Notes: generated from the sequence alone by a model not told the origin. Positions 8,410 through 18,361 are shown, counted from the stretch's first letter. The stretch is 64,000 nucleotides of DNA from Micromonospora mirobrigensis (GCF_900091555.1 NZ_FMCX01000001.1:1240001-1304000); one strand, 5' to 3'. Translations and numbers: made by a program.

Positions 8410-8880
8410 CCCCGGCCCGCTAAGCGCGCGGCGACGGCGGACCGCCCGGGCGAGCAGCACCAACCAGGCCAGCGCCGCCGCGACGCCCACCGCCGCGAAG
8501 AGGGTGGCCGCCACCCAGAAACCACCGCCCGAGGCGCCGAAGACGCCGCTGCGGGCACCGGTGTCCCGGGCCGGCGCGCTGCCGCCCCGGACCAGCTCAT
8601 CCGGCGCGTCGTACAGAATGACGTCCCGACGGACCGGCGAACCGTCACCGGGCGCGAAGTCGCCGTACCAGGTGCAGGCCCGCCGCCCGCACGTCTCGTA
8701 CCCGGCCGTGAACGTCCCCGGAGTGCCACCACCGGACTTCGCCTGCCAGGCCGGCCCCACCTCGGAGCCGACGCCGCCCAGGGCGACCAGCGCCACGACC
8801 GGAAGCACGACCCACCGTACGCACCATCTGGTGATCCTTTTCAGCACGGCCGCCCACCCTAGCGGGCGGCCGCCACTCAT
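8404..8880 (-). CDS. Hypothetical membrane protein with two TM segments
   Basis: 158 aa, function not recognised. A hydrophobic segment near residues 20-40 (WVVLPVVALVALGG) is followed by an extracytoplasmic part with two Cys (YETCGRRACTWYGDF), a DVILYDAPDELV stretch, and a second TM near 125-150 ending in a basic tail. The two cysteines could form a disulfide. The start is uncertain: ATG at 8880 or GTG at 8847, the latter placing the first TM closer to the N-terminus. The TAA stop lies inside the adjacent repeat. Confidence 0.6.
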   Translation of the reverse strand: MSGGRPLGWAAVLKRITRWCVRWVVLPVVALVALGGVGSEVGPAWQAKSGGGTPGTFTAGYETCGRRACTWYGDFAPGDGSPVRRDVILYDAPDELVRGGSAPARDTGARSGVFGASGGGFWVAATLFAAVGVAAALAWLVLLARAVRRRRALSGPGR

Positions 8881-9010
8881 CCCCGGCCCGCGCGCCCCGC
8901 AGGCGACGGCGCAGGCCCCACCCGCCGGATCGGGCGCCGACGGGACCGCGGGAAGTGCGGGGATTGCCCTACGCTGTGCCGGCTGTCGGGACACACAGGA
9001 CGGGGACGGG

Positions 9011-9880
9011 ATGCGACGTCGACTCCGCGGTACGGCACTCGGGCTGCTGCTGGCCACCCTGGTGACCGGCTGCGCCGGCCCGACCGACGCCGGCGCCACA
9101 CCGAAGTGGGAGAGCGCCTCCGCCGCGCCGTTCGTCCCGGTGGCCGGTGCCTGCCACCGGGAGGTCGAGAACGTCGGCTACCGCTTCGCGTACGCGCCGG
9201 TGGACTGCGCTGAGGTCCACCGCACCGAGACCGTCCATGTCGGTACGTTCACCGGCGCGGCCGCCGGACGGACCACGCCTCCCCCGGCCGGCTCGGCCGA
9301 CAGGCGGACCGCGTTCAAGGCCTGCGACGCCCGGGCGACCGCCTACGCCGGGGCCGACTGGCGGGGCGCGCTGATGTCGCTGCGACTGGTCACCCCCGAG
9401 CCGCGGGACTGGACTGCGGGAAGCCGCTGGTACCGCTGCGACCTGTTCACCCTGTCCAGCATCGACGGCAGTTCCAGCAGACGAAACCCTGACGACTTCG
9501 CCACCCAGCGCACCGGTTCGTTGCGCGGGGTGCTCACCCGGCCGTCACCGCTGCGGTTCGCCTGCTTCGACGAGGACAGGTGGGAGAACCTGGCGCCGGT
9601 CCCCTGCGCCAGGGCGCACCACTTCGAGTACGTCGGGATCTGGACCGCGCCGGAGGGCACCTACGAATGGGCCGGCCGCGACCCGGAAGTGATCTACAAC
9701 CACTGCCAGCAGGTGATCGCCCGGCGGGTTCGGGGCACGGCGGACGAGCGGCCGGTTCCCGGCTCCGGCACGATGTACCGGCTGCCCTCGCCGGGGGCCT
9801 GGCAGCGCGGCGACCGCGGGATCCGGTGCTTCTACTGGTCCGGCGAGTACCGGACGATGAGCCGCCCGCTCGAGGGCTGA
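9011..9880 (+). CDS. Septum-formation-family lipoprotein
   Basis: Secreted lipoprotein of 289 aa with lipobox LVTGCAG near residue 20. It has two similar halves, each with Cys-containing motifs (GACHREVENVGYRFAYAPVDCAEVHRTE cut short here, and RFACFDEDRWENLAPVPCA followed by HHFEYVG). This is the pattern of the actinobacterial septum formation domain (PF13845), which has conserved CxxPHxxE-like strands. The ATG at 9011 is preceded by GGGACGGG and gives the lipobox in the right place. The role in division is family annotation only. Confidence 0.75.
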   Translation: MRRRLRGTALGLLLATLVTGCAGPTDAGATPKWESASAAPFVPVAGACHREVENVGYRFAYAPVDCAEVHRTETVHVGTFTGAAAGRTTPPPAGSADRRTAFKACDARATAYAGADWRGALMSLRLVTPEPRDWTAGSRWYRCDLFTLSSIDGSSSRRNPDDFATQRTGSLRGVLTRPSPLRFACFDEDRWENLAPVPCARAHHFEYVGIWTAPEGTYEWAGRDPEVIYNHCQQVIARRVRGTADERPVPGSGTMYRLPSPGAWQRGDRGIRCFYWSGEYRTMSRPLEG

Positions 9881-9917
9881 TCCTGGGCCGGTCGAAGCCC
9901 GCCCGACGGTCGGTCGC

Positions 9918-9938
9918 GCGGGCTGATCCGAAGCCCGC
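9918..9938. terminator. Hairpin between convergent genes
   Basis: GCGGGCT (9918-9924) and AGCCCGC (9932-9938) form a 7-bp GC stem with a 7-nt loop. It sits between the ends of the convergent lipoprotein and DUF4229 genes, so it could serve both directions. No U-tract follows, as is common in high-GC actinobacteria. Confidence 0.5.
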
Positions 9939-9946
9939 CCCGGCGG

Positions 9947-10228
9947 TCAGTCGCGGCGGTCGCCGGGCTCGCCGTCGGTGGGCTGGTCGTCGCCGGCCAG
10001 CGCGGACCGCAGCCGCTCCTTGTCGGCCCGCCGGCGGACCGCCGCCTCGGCCATCTCGCCGGCCATCTCGTCCCGCCAGCCCTTGAGCAGGAAGAACGAG
10101 AGCGCGGCGGAGAAGACCAGCGCCAGCATCAGCCGCAGGAAGATGTTCATCTCGACGAACCAGAGGGCCGCCAGCACGACGACGAACAACCCGATCCGGC
10201 CCAGCGTGTACTTGACCGCCGCGCTCAC
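9947..10228 (-). CDS. DUF4229 small membrane protein
   Basis: About 93 aa with two TM segments (GLFVVVLAALWFVEMNIFL and LMLALVFSAALSFFLL) and a charged cytoplasmic tail rich in Arg and Asp, matching the actinobacterial DUF4229 family of unknown function. The GTG at 10228 (SAAVKYTLGRIG) is preferred, with GGAG about 8 nt upstream; an ATG at 10249 is the longer alternative. It is downstream of another small membrane protein gene and mqnE on the same strand. Confidence 0.75.
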   Translation of the reverse strand: MSAAVKYTLGRIGLFVVVLAALWFVEMNIFLRLMLALVFSAALSFFLLKGWRDEMAGEMAEAAVRRRADKERLRSALAGDDQPTDGEPGDRRD

Positions 10229-10323
10229 GTGCCCACTCCGTTCGTCCACGCCCGGTCACCCCGGGCCCAGGTTCGTTCGGCCCGTCGCCGGGCCAGCCGT
10301 CGCGCCCTCGCCGGGCGATTCGT

Positions 10324-10782
10324 TCAGCCCGTCCGCCGGGCCAGCCAGTGCACGCCCCGGAACCACACCACCGCGTACACCAGGGTGAAGGCCGCGGCGG
10401 CGAGACCGCCGGTGGCCAGCGGCGCCAGGCCGGCCGCGAACCCCGCGACCAGCAGCCCGCCCAGCACCGCGAGCGCGGCGGCGACCAGGGCCGCGACCAC
10501 CCGGGCCGCGCCGAACTCCCAAGCCCGGAAGTCGTCCCAGAACAGCCACGCCGGCAGGATGATCGCCAACCAGCCGTTGGTGTGCCCGAACGACCCCGCG
10601 CCCAGGCCGGCGAAGGCCCAGTCGAAGAGCACCAGCGCCAGCACCCCGATGAACCAACCGGCCAGGCTGATCCCGAGCAGGTCGCCCAGGGTGAGGACGC
10701 GCCCGTGGCTGTCCCGGCGGGGAAAGCCGCCGGGCTGCTGCCCGGTGCCGTCGGCGGTCCGGTTCCGCTGCTGCTCGGTCAT
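10324..10782 (-). CDS. Hypothetical four-TM membrane protein
   Basis: 152 aa. A hydrophilic N-terminus of about 30 residues precedes about four hydrophobic segments (LLGISLAGWFIGVLALVLF, WLAIILPAWLFW, VVAALVAAALAVLGGLLVAG, AAFTLVYAVVWF). I do not recognise the family. It starts 26 nt after the mqnE stop and is probably its cotranscribed neighbour. Confidence 0.65.
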   Translation of the reverse strand: MTEQQRNRTADGTGQQPGGFPRRDSHGRVLTLGDLLGISLAGWFIGVLALVLFDWAFAGLGAGSFGHTNGWLAIILPAWLFWDDFRAWEFGAARVVAALVAAALAVLGGLLVAGFAAGLAPLATGGLAAAAFTLVYAVVWFRGVHWLARRTG

Positions 10783-10808
10783 CGTGCGAGGAGGATACGC
10801 CGGGCGGC

Positions 10809-11978
10809 TCAGGCCCAGACCTGCTGCGGCTCGGCGCGCCGCTCGGCCAGGGTCGGGGCGGCGTCGTACTCGCGGACGACCTCGTAGCGGGTGTTCCGCT
10901 CGACCGGCCGGAAGCCGGCGTCCCAGATCAGGTGCAGCAGGTCGTCCCGGTGCATCGTGTTCGGCGTGCCGTACGAGTCGGCGTCGTGGGTGATCTTGTA
11001 TTCGACGACCGAGCCGTCCAGGTCGTCCACGCCGAAGTTCAGCGAGAGCTGGGCCACCGACAGACCGTGCATCACCCAGAAGTTCTTCAGGTGCGGGACG
11101 TTGTCCAAGAGCAGCCGGGAGACCGCGAAGGTCTTCAGCGACTCGGCCGGCGACGCCATCGTGGTCCGTGCCTGGATCCGGTTGCGGATCTTGCCGTCGG
11201 CGGAGTCGACGAAGTCGTGCTGGTAACGCAGCGGGATGAAGACCGCGAAGCCGCCGGTCTCGTCCTGGAGCTCACGCAGCCGCAGCACGTGGTCGACCCG
11301 GTGCCGGGGCTCCTCGATGTGGCCGTAGAGCATCGTCGCCGGGGTCTTCATCCCCTTCGAGTGGGCCAGTCGGTGGATCCGCGACCAGTCCTCCCAGTGG
11401 CACTCGTGGTCGACGATGTGCTGCCGGACCTCCCAGTCGAAGATCTCCGCGCCGCCGCCGGTGAGCGACTCCAGGCCGGCGTCCATCAGCTCGTCGAGGA
11501 TCTCGTCGGCGCTCAGGCCGCTGATCTTCTCGAACCACTGCACCTCGGTGGCGGTGAAGCACTTGAGCTTGACGTTCGGCAGCGCCGCCTTCAGCTCGCG
11601 CAGCACCTTGGGGTAGTAGCGCCAGGGCAGCGTCGGGTGCAGGCCGTTGACGATGTGCAACTCGGTGAGCTGCTCGTCCTCCATCTCCTTGGCCTTGCGG
11701 ACCGCCTCGTCGATCCGCATCGTGTACGCGTCCTTCTCGCCCGGCTTGCGCTGGAACGAGCAGTACGCGCAGGACGCGGAGCAGACGTTGGTGAGGTTGA
11801 GGTGCCGGTTGACGTTGAACATCACCCGGTCGCCGTTCAGCTCGGTGCGCCTGTGGTGCGCCAGCCGCCCCAACCAGGAGAGGTCGTCACTGTCGTAGAG
11901 GGCGATCCCGTCCTCCCGGGTCAGCCGCTCCCCGGCGTACACCTTCGCTTCGAGCTCACGCTTGAGTCCGGCGTCCAT
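10809..11978 (-). CDS. mqnE: Aminofutalosine synthase (radical SAM)
   Basis: 389 aa radical SAM enzyme that joins the enolpyruvyl product of MqnA to SAM, giving aminofutalosine in the futalosine route to menaquinone. The iron-sulfur cluster motif is C66-SAS-C70-AY-C73. GGGAEIF and TTATMLYGH-type barrel motifs (here [13 protein letters not shown]) are typical of the MqnE/CofH group. The ATG at 11978 is favoured, with AAGGGA about 11 nt upstream; a GTG at 11999 is possible. The later-pathway genes mqnM, mqnP and mqnL lie about 10 kb away in this window. Confidence 0.94.
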   Translation of the reverse strand: MDAGLKRELEAKVYAGERLTREDGIALYDSDDLSWLGRLAHHRRTELNGDRVMFNVNRHLNLTNVCSASCAYCSFQRKPGEKDAYTMRIDEAVRKAKEMEDEQLTELHIVNGLHPTLPWRYYPKVLRELKAALPNVKLKCFTATEVQWFEKISGLSADEILDELMDAGLESLTGGGAEIFDWEVRQHIVDHECHWEDWSRIHRLAHSKGMKTPATMLYGHIEEPRHRVDHVLRLRELQDETGGFAVFIPLRYQHDFVDSADGKIRNRIQARTTMASPAESLKTFAVSRLLLDNVPHLKNFWVMHGLSVAQLSLNFGVDDLDGSVVEYKITHDADSYGTPNTMHRDDLLHLIWDAGFRPVERNTRYEVVREYDAAPTLAERRAEPQQVWA

Positions 11979-12217
11979 CGAAAGCCACGTCCCTTCCACC
12001 TGCGGTCCCGGTCGAGCCTACGTCGGACATCCGACGAACCGACGCCCCGGGCGCGCGCAGCGACCCAGTTCACCGCTTCTCCGGTGCATCGTCACCCTCC
12101 GCACATCGACATCCCTGCGTCCGTGAGGTAAGACAGATCGGGGAGGCGACACACACTGGTAGCCTCCCTCCGCCGTGCCCACCGGACGCGGCGACACCAC
12201 GCCGGACGGGGAGCGGA

Positions 12218-13975
12218 ATGGTCGACAGCGGGCACGGGCCAGGGCAGCGTCGACGGAGCCCGGTGATCTCGCCGGTCCTCCGTCCCCGGCTCTGGTCGGC
12301 ACTGCTCGGTGCGATCGTGGCCGCCGTGATCGCCAGCCCCGCGTACGCCGAACCCGCCCTGCCGGACACCGTGCCCGACGCCGGTTCCCGGCCGCTCGCC
12401 ACCGGCTCGCTGCTGCTTCCCGGCACCGGGGCCGCCGTCTCCGACGCTCCCGCCCCGGTCGGCGGCCGGCCCGCCACCAATCCGGCGGCGCCGGTGGCCA
12501 ACCCGGCCGACGCCCCGCTGCTCGCCCTGATCAACGCGGTCGACGCCCAGGTGGGGAGCCTCGGCGACCAGTTGATCACGTTGCGCCAGCAGCGCGCCGA
12601 GACCGCCACCCAGCTCGCCGACGCCGAGCGCAACCGCGCCGCCGCCCAGGAGGCGCTGGCCAAGGCGCAGGCGCAGGCCGACGAGGCCGCCGCGTCGGCG
12701 CTGAAGGAGGCCGCCGCCCTGCCGCCCGGCGCCTTCGCCCGCAACCTCCAGGACCTCACCGCGTTCCAGCGCCTGACCCGCGGCGAGCGGACCGAGCCGA
12801 CGACCACCGGCACCTCCGGCGAGCTGACCCGGGCCCGAGCCGCCGCGCAGGTGGCCGACCAGGCGTACGCCGCCGCCCAGGACCGGGACCGCAACGTCGC
12901 CGAGCAGTTCGCCGCCGCCCAGCGCTCGCTGCGCTCCCAGGAGACCCGCCTGGTCAGTCTGCGCCGGGACAACGCCGCCCAGCTGACCCGGATCGAGCAG
13001 CAGCAGGACGTCGTCGAGCAGCGGATCGGCGCGGGCTACCTCGACGGTCCGACCGGTGTCGGGCGCAACGTCGGCGGCCTGACCGCCCACCCGCAGGCGC
13101 TGGCCGCCGTCCGGTACGCGCTGGCCCAGGTCGGCGATCCGTACGTCTGGGCCGAGGAGGGGCCGGACGCGTTCGACTGCTCCGGACTGGTCTGGGCGGC
13201 GTACCGTTCGGCCGGCTACTACGGCCTGCCGCGGGTCGCCCGCGACCAGTACTACGCGACCCGGGGCCGCACCGTCGACCCGTCTGCCCTGCTCCCGGGC
13301 GACCTGCTCTTCTTCGCCTCGGGCAGCAGCTGGACCACGGTCCACCACATGGCGATGTACATCGGCGGCGGCAAGATGGTCGAGGCGCCCCGGACGGGCG
13401 AGCTGGTCAAGATCTCCACCGTCCGCTGGTCCCGCCTCTACGCCGCCACCCGGGTCGTCGGGGCGGTGAACGGGCCGGCGGCTCCGCTGCCCGTCGTGCC
13501 CGGCACCCCGGGCGGGTCGCCGACCACGGTCCCGACCCCGACCCCCACCCGCAGCGCGACCCCGACGCCCACGCCGAGCCGGCCCGCCTCGCCGAAGCCG
13601 ACCCCGAGCCGCACCACGTCGCCGGGCGGCACCACCAGCCCGACCCCGACCGGGGGCAGCACTCCGACGCCTGCTCCCACGCCGAGCCCCACCGGCTCCT
13701 CCACCCCGAGCCCGAGCGGCACGCCGACCACCCCGCCCAGCTCCTCGGCGCCGGCTCCCAGCACCAGCGCCCCGACCACCACCGAGCCCGGCCCGACGCA
13801 GACGTCCACCGCGCCGAGCCCGGTGCAGACCACCACCGAGCCCAGCCCGGCGGAGACCACCAACGAGCCGAGTCCGGTGCAGACCAGCAGCGTCGCCCCG
13901 GCGGGCAGCACCAGCGTCGCCCCGTCGGACAGCACGTCGTCGGAGCCGTCGACCAGCACCGGCACCGGCGGCTGA
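12218..13975 (+). CDS. Secreted NlpC/P60 peptidoglycan hydrolase with Pro/Thr/Ser-rich tail
   Basis: 585 aa. An N-terminal signal-anchor or signal peptide (about 25-45, ending SPAYA) is followed by a coiled-coil region with many Gln/Ala/Glu (about 100-270), as in RipA-type endopeptidases. An NlpC/P60 domain covers about 290-415, with catalytic C321 in FDCSGLVWA and His in VHHMAMYIG near 376-377. From about 425 to the end the protein is low-complexity TPTP/TTEPSP repeats, probably a wall-spanning tail. It likely cleaves stem peptides during division or growth. GGGGAG precedes the ATG. It is divergent from mqnE, and a TAGCCT at about 12162 could be its -10. Confidence 0.9.
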   Translation: MVDSGHGPGQRRRSPVISPVLRPRLWSALLGAIVAAVIASPAYAEPALPDTVPDAGSRPLATGSLLLPGTGAAVSDAPAPVGGRPATNPAAPVANPADAPLLALINAVDAQVGSLGDQLITLRQQRAETATQLADAERNRAAAQEALAKAQAQADEAAASALKEAAALPPGAFARNLQDLTAFQRLTRGERTEPTTTGTSGELTRARAAAQVADQAYAAAQDRDRNVAEQFAAAQRSLRSQETRLVSLRRDNAAQLTRIEQQQDVVEQRIGAGYLDGPTGVGRNVGGLTAHPQALAAVRYALAQVGDPYVWAEEGPDAFDCSGLVWAAYRSAGYYGLPRVARDQYYATRGRTVDPSALLPGDLLFFASGSSWTTVHHMAMYIGGGKMVEAPRTGELVKISTVRWSRLYAATRVVGAVNGPAAPLPVVPGTPGGSPTTVPTPTPTRSATPTPTPSRPASPKPTPSRTTSPGGTTSPTPTGGSTPTPAPTPSPTGSSTPSPSGTPTTPPSSSAPAPSTSAPTTTEPGPTQTSTAPSPVQTTTEPSPAETTNEPSPVQTSSVAPAGSTSVAPSDSTSSEPSTSTGTGG

Positions 13976-14089
13976 GCCCAACCGCCCACTCCGACTGTGC
14001 GGTACGGCCGGAATGTGGCACCGTGACACTCAGGCACTCCCGGGCCGGCGCCACCGGTCCGGTAGCGGGCATGGGCGCGGAGGTCGGGC

Positions 14090-15559
14090 ATGGGTGAGCA
14101 TGAGGTTGCGGCGGAGACCGTGGACCGGGATCCCGTGCCGGCCGGACCGGCGCCGGACGGTCACGACCAGCCTCTTGCCGCCGTACGCCCGGTCAGCGCG
14201 GCACCGGCCGCCGCACCGGCCCGCGGACGGGTGAGTGTGGCCGGCGCCGAGGCCCCGGCCGACGGCGCCGTGCCGGGCGGGCGGGCGACCGCCACCACCT
14301 ACCGGGCCGGCGCCCCGACCACGGCGGCTCCCGACGCGCCCGCGCCCCCGGCGAGTCCGGTCGCTTCGCGGGCTCCGGCGGTCGCGCCGTTGGAGCGCCG
14401 CCGCCCCGGCGCCACCGTGAGCGAACCGGGCAGCTGGTCCGCCTTCGGCAGCGCCGAGCAGCCCGCCGGGAGCGCCGGTGGCGGCAGCGCGCAGCCCGAG
14501 AGCGACAGCGGCAGCACCGCCCGGCCCGGCAGCGGCAGCGGCAGCGGCAGCGGCAGCGAAGGCCCGGAGGCGGCCGGTGGGCGACCCGAGCCGTCGGCGG
14601 TGCCGGAACAGCGACGGGGTGGCGGTGCCGCCCGGGCCACCGCCTCGGTTCCCGGGCTGAACCGGATCTCCCCGGCCGACTCCGCGCCGGCCGCCACGGC
14701 CCAGTCCGGCGCCACCGTCTATCGCAGCGGCCCGGTCGAGCCCGCGCCGCCGGAGCCCGTGCAGCCGCCCGAGCCCGTCCAGCCGCCCAACCCACCCACC
14801 CCCGAACCGGAGCCGGCGCCCGCCCCCGTGCCGGGTCCGATGCCGCCCGCACCGGAGCCTCCGAGGCCCGAGCCGGCGCCGGTGCCCGTGCCGCCCGGCC
14901 CGGTTCCCGGTCCGCCGCGCCCGGGTCCCACCCCGCCCGGCCCGGTCCCACCGCTGCCCGGCCCGCCCGCCCCGCCGCCCGGGCCGCCGATCCCCGGCCC
15001 GCCCGCCCCGCCCGGGCCGATGCCCGCGCCGCCGTTCCCGCCGCCGCCGGCCTCCGCCATGCCCCGGGGCACGGCGTCCGTGGCCTCCGCGCCCGCCGTC
15101 GTACCCCCGGTGTCCGCGCCACCGGTGGTGCCGGCCCCGGCGCTGCCCGCGTGGCCCCCGCCCACCAACCCGACCGGCCAACGGACCGCGGCCGGCGGGC
15201 CCTCGGCGCCCGCCGCCACCGCCCGCCCCTCCTGGTCGCCGCCCGCCCCGCCCGCCGGACGGCCCCCGTACCGGGGCGGACCGGACCTGGCCAGCACCGT
15301 GTACGGCGGCACCGAGGGCCCGGGCCACGCGACGGTCTCCTTCCCGGCCGGCAACCCGGTGGAGAACTCCGGCTCGCTGACCGGCCACATCCTGGCCCAG
15401 GGCTGGGCGGAGGAACCGACCACCACCCGCTCCCGGACGGTACGGGTGGTGGTGGTCCTGGCCGCCTCGCTCGCCCTGCTGGTGGCGATCAGCGTGCTCG
15501 TCCTCTTCCTGGCCAACGACGCGCTGGACGGGCTGGTCGGCAACGTCCTGGCCCGCTGA
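14090..15559 (+). CDS. Proline-rich protein with a C-terminal TM segment
   Basis: 489 aa, function unknown. The first 280 or so residues are Ala/Pro/Gly/Ser-rich, with a GSGSGSGS run; about 220-330 is a dense PEP/PGP/PPG proline array. A single TM helix lies near 450-473 (VVVVLAASLALLVAISVLVLFL) with a short outside tail. Short recurring motifs (TTYRAG, TVYRSG, STVYGG) suggest repeated binding or modification sites; this topology puts the long disordered region in the cytoplasm. The ATG has GGAGG about 10 nt upstream. The opposite-strand frames are long but are composition shadows. Confidence 0.7.
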   Translation: MGEHEVAAETVDRDPVPAGPAPDGHDQPLAAVRPVSAAPAAAPARGRVSVAGAEAPADGAVPGGRATATTYRAGAPTTAAPDAPAPPASPVASRAPAVAPLERRRPGATVSEPGSWSAFGSAEQPAGSAGGGSAQPESDSGSTARPGSGSGSGSGSEGPEAAGGRPEPSAVPEQRRGGGAARATASVPGLNRISPADSAPAATAQSGATVYRSGPVEPAPPEPVQPPEPVQPPNPPTPEPEPAPAPVPGPMPPAPEPPRPEPAPVPVPPGPVPGPPRPGPTPPGPVPPLPGPPAPPPGPPIPGPPAPPGPMPAPPFPPPPASAMPRGTASVASAPAVVPPVSAPPVVPAPALPAWPPPTNPTGQRTAAGGPSAPAATARPSWSPPAPPAGRPPYRGGPDLASTVYGGTEGPGHATVSFPAGNPVENSGSLTGHILAQGWAEEPTTTRSRTVRVVVVLAASLALLVAISVLVLFLANDALDGLVGNVLAR

Positions 15560-15780
15560 CCCGGCCCGGTCGGCGCCGCCCCGGCACGACCTGCGGCCAT
15601 GGTGAGCCCGCCCACTGTCGGCTCGAGGTCGGCTGGCCGGTTCGCCGGGCCGCCGTACACTGGTGGGGATCACTGACCCGGCGCGCGTTCGACGCGCCCA
15701 TGGGCGATCTTGCGGGCGATTCGGCGGCGGTGAGCCGCGGCGGGCCATCGCGAAGATGCGCCCCGCCCGAAAGGTTTTAC

Positions 15781-17577
15781 TTGACCAGCTCTGCTGACCT
15801 CGGCATGTCCCCGTCCGTCTCCGACTCCCCGGTGGCCCCGGCCACCCCCGTGGAGCAGCGTCCCGAGGGCGCCGACTCCCCCGACTTCGCCGCCCTCGGC
15901 CTGCCGGACCAGCTGGTCCGTGCGCTGGCCCGGCAGGGCATCACCGCGCCGTTCGAGATCCAGCGCGCCACCCTGCCGGACGCGCTGGCCGGCCGGGACG
16001 TCCTCGGCCGCGGTCAGACCGGCTCCGGCAAGACCCTGGCCTTCGGGCTGCCGATCATCGCCCGGCTCGCCGAGCTCAACCGGGCCCGGCCGCTGCACCC
16101 GCGCGCCCTGGTGCTGGTGCCGACCCGCGAGCTGGCCATGCAGGTCAACGACGCGCTGCTGCCGCTCGGCAAGTCCGTCGGCATCTTCCTCAAGACCGCC
16201 GTCGGCGGTGTGCCGTACGACCGGCAGATCGACGCGCTGCGCCGCGGCGTGGAGATCATCGTGGCGACGCCGGGCCGGCTCGGCGACCTGATCTCCCGGG
16301 GCGTGTGCAACCTCGACGACATCGAGGTGACCGTGCTGGACGAGGCCGACCAGATGGCCGACATGGGCTTCCTGCCCGAGGTGACCGAGCTGCTGGCGAA
16401 GACGCCGGCGGGCAGCCAGCGGCTGCTCTTCTCGGCCACCCTGGACGGTGACGTCGACGCGCTGGTCAAGCGGTTCATGACCGACCCGGTGACCCACTCG
16501 ACCGCCCCGTCGACCGCGTCGGTGTCCACCATGGACCACCACATGCTGCTGATCCCGCCGCACGACAAGTTCCCGGTCGCCGCGTCGATCGCCGCCCGGG
16601 ACGGCCGGACGATGGTCTTCGCCCGTACCCAGCTGGGCGTCGACCGGCTGGTCGAGCAGCTCGCGGCGGTGGGCGTACGCGCCGGTGGGCTGCACGGCGG
16701 CAAGACCCAGCGGATGCGTACCAAGACCCTCGCCGAGTTCAAGGAGGGCCGGATGAACGTGCTGGTCGCCACGGACGTGGCGGCCCGGGGCATCCACGTG
16801 GACGGCGTCTCGCTGGTGCTGCACGTCGACCCGCCCAAGGACCCGAAGGACTACCTGCACCGCGCGGGTCGCACCGCCCGGGCCGGCGAGTCCGGCGCGG
16901 TTGCCACGCTGGTGCTGCCGAAGCAGCGGCGGACCACGCTCGCCATGCTGGAGAAGGCCGGGGTGGAGCCGGCGGAGACCCGGGTCCGGGTCGGTGACCC
17001 GGCACTGGCCGAGCTGACCGGCGCCCGGGAGCCCAGTGGCGTGCCGGTCCGCGAGGAGCCGGAGCCGCGTCGGCACGGCGACCGCCCGTCCGGGCAGCGC
17101 CGCTTCGGCGACCGGGACCGTGGCCCGCGTTCCTTCGGTGACCGGGGCCCGCGCGGCTACGGCGACCGGCCCGCGGGCGACCGCGGCTCGTACGGCGACC
17201 GCCCGGCCGGTGACCGCCGCTCGTACGGCGACCGCCCGACCGGTGACCGGCGCTACGGCGACCGCCCGACCGGCGACCGGGGCTACGGCGACCGGGACAC
17301 CCGCGGCGGCTACGGCGACCGGGACACCCGCGGCGGGTACGGCGACCGCGCCCCCCGCGCGTACGGCGACCGGGACGGTGGCCGTCCCTACGGCGACCGG
17401 GCGCCCCGCCCCTACGGCGAGCGCGACGGCCGGGGCGAGCGCGGTTTCGCGGCCGACCGCCCGGCCGGTGAGCGCCGGTTCGCCGACCGGGACGGCCGGG
17501 GTGGTTTCCGCGCCGATGACCGTGGGCGTGACGACCGGCGTGGCTTCGGCGGCCGGGCACCGGCCCGCACCCACTGA
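15781..17577 (+). CDS. DEAD-box RNA helicase with repetitive Arg/Gly/Asp-rich tail
   Basis: 598 aa ATP-dependent RNA helicase. The Q motif region is FEIQRATLPDAL, motif I GQTGSGKT is at 78-85, DEAD at 187-190, SAT at 218-220, and HRAGRTAR in the C-terminal RecA domain. After about residue 420 the tail is built of YGDRP/YGDRDTRG repeats, an RNA-binding disordered tail as in actinobacterial RhlE/CsdA-like helicases. The TTG at 15781 is chosen because GAAAGG lies 7 nt upstream; the next ATG (15805) has no ribosome site. Cold or RNA-structure stress is the usual role. Confidence 0.92.
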   Translation: MTSSADLGMSPSVSDSPVAPATPVEQRPEGADSPDFAALGLPDQLVRALARQGITAPFEIQRATLPDALAGRDVLGRGQTGSGKTLAFGLPIIARLAELNRARPLHPRALVLVPTRELAMQVNDALLPLGKSVGIFLKTAVGGVPYDRQIDALRRGVEIIVATPGRLGDLISRGVCNLDDIEVTVLDEADQMADMGFLPEVTELLAKTPAGSQRLLFSATLDGDVDALVKRFMTDPVTHSTAPSTASVSTMDHHMLLIPPHDKFPVAASIAARDGRTMVFARTQLGVDRLVEQLAAVGVRAGGLHGGKTQRMRTKTLAEFKEGRMNVLVATDVAARGIHVDGVSLVLHVDPPKDPKDYLHRAGRTARAGESGAVATLVLPKQRRTTLAMLEKAGVEPAETRVRVGDPALAELTGAREPSGVPVREEPEPRRHGDRPSGQRRFGDRDRGPRSFGDRGPRGYGDRPAGDRGSYGDRPAGDRRSYGDRPTGDRRYGDRPTGDRGYGDRDTRGGYGDRDTRGGYGDRAPRAYGDRDGGRPYGDRAPRPYGERDGRGERGFAADRPAGERRFADRDGRGGFRADDRGRDDRRGFGGRAPARTH

Positions 17578-17620
17578 ACGATCCGCGTGACCGGCCCGGC
17601 CGACGCCGGTGCCTGACCTT

Positions 17621-17658
17621 CGACGCCGCCGTGGAACCCTGGTTCCGCGGCGGCGTCG
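17621..17658. terminator. Long GC hairpin after the helicase gene
   Basis: The arms CGACGCCGCCGTGGAACC (17621-17638) and GGTTCCGCGGCGGCGTCG (17641-17658) pair over 18 positions with a single T/G wobble. The stem starts about 45 nt after the helicase stop. It is most likely the factor-independent terminator of the helicase gene. Confidence 0.75.
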
Positions 17659-17703
17659 GCGCATCCGCTGCCGGTGTCGGGGATCAGGCGTAACGTCCGG
17701 CTC

Positions 17704-18333
17704 ATGCCGACGATGCCGAAGTCGCTCTTCTGGACCCGCACGGACACCACCGGCGCGGAGCACGTCACTCTGGACGACGGGAGTGGGCTCACCGCCCAGG
17801 GCACGATCCTGGCCGTCGACCCGCTCGCCTTCACCTGCCGCTACCGGCTCACCGCCGGGCCGGACGGGACGACCGGCCGACTGGAGGTCGAGGTCGAGGG
17901 GGCCGGCTGGCGGCGGAGCGTACGCCTGGAGCGGGCGACCGACCGGTGGCGGGTGACCACCGGCGAGGAGGGTGACCTGGACCGGGCGCTGCGGGCGGCG
18001 GGGCATCCGCCGGCCGGGCTGCCCGGCACCGACGACCCGGACCGGCTGGCCGACGCGGTCGACGTCGACCTGGGCGGTTCTCCGCTGTTCAACTCGCTGC
18101 CGATCCGGCGACTGGGGTTGCACCGGGCGGCGGGGCAGCCCGAGCGGCGGCTGACGGTGGCGTGGGTGCTGGTGCCGAGCCTGGTGGTCGTACCGGCGGA
18201 GCAGACGTACACGTCGCTCGGGTCGGGTCGGGTGCGCTTCGCCAGCGACACCTTCACCGCGGAGCTGGAGGTGGACCCGGAGGGCTGGGTGGTCCGCTAC
18301 CCGGGGCTGGCCGAGCGGGCCGACCCGCGCTGA
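17704..18333 (+). CDS. Putative glycolipid-binding domain protein
   Basis: 209 aa, resembling the PF06475 putative glycolipid-binding family, soluble beta-rich proteins common in actinobacteria. Typical features are a first strand with LFWTRTDTTGAEH, the central SPLFNSLPIRRLGL segment, the AWVLVPSLVVVPAEQTYT strand, and the final FTAELEVDPEGWVVRYPGLAERA. The start may be ATG 17704 or 17713; neither has a strong ribosome site. There is no signal peptide. It converges on the PLP enzyme gene. Confidence 0.8.
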   Translation: MPTMPKSLFWTRTDTTGAEHVTLDDGSGLTAQGTILAVDPLAFTCRYRLTAGPDGTTGRLEVEVEGAGWRRSVRLERATDRWRVTTGEEGDLDRALRAAGHPPAGLPGTDDPDRLADAVDVDLGGSPLFNSLPIRRLGLHRAAGQPERRLTVAWVLVPSLVVVPAEQTYTSLGSGRVRFASDTFTAELEVDPEGWVVRYPGLAERADPR

Positions 18334-18361
18334 GGCGGTCGGGTCGGCCCGGGACGCCTCA
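18331..18361. terminator. Short inverted repeat made from two convergent stop codons
   Basis: TGAGGCG (18331-18337) and CGCCTCA (18355-18361) are exact inverted copies 17 nt apart. The first three bases are the stop of the plus gene, and the last three are the stop of the minus gene. It could act as a weak bidirectional terminator. Confidence 0.4.

Noticed and set aside
12020..12217. c-di-AMP (ydaO-type) riboswitch ahead of the NlpC/P60 gene
   Set aside because: Such switches often precede cell-wall hydrolase genes in actinobacteria, but the conserved GGGGGA/ACC blocks could not be found here.
12092..14029. Long minus- and plus-strand frames over the NlpC/P60 gene
   Set aside because: Only the frame 12218-13975 has a signal peptide and the catalytic Cys/His of NlpC/P60.
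15670..18123. Minus-strand open frame of 817 codons across the DEAD-box gene
   Set aside because: It is antisense to well-conserved helicase motifs and has no recognisable domain of its own.
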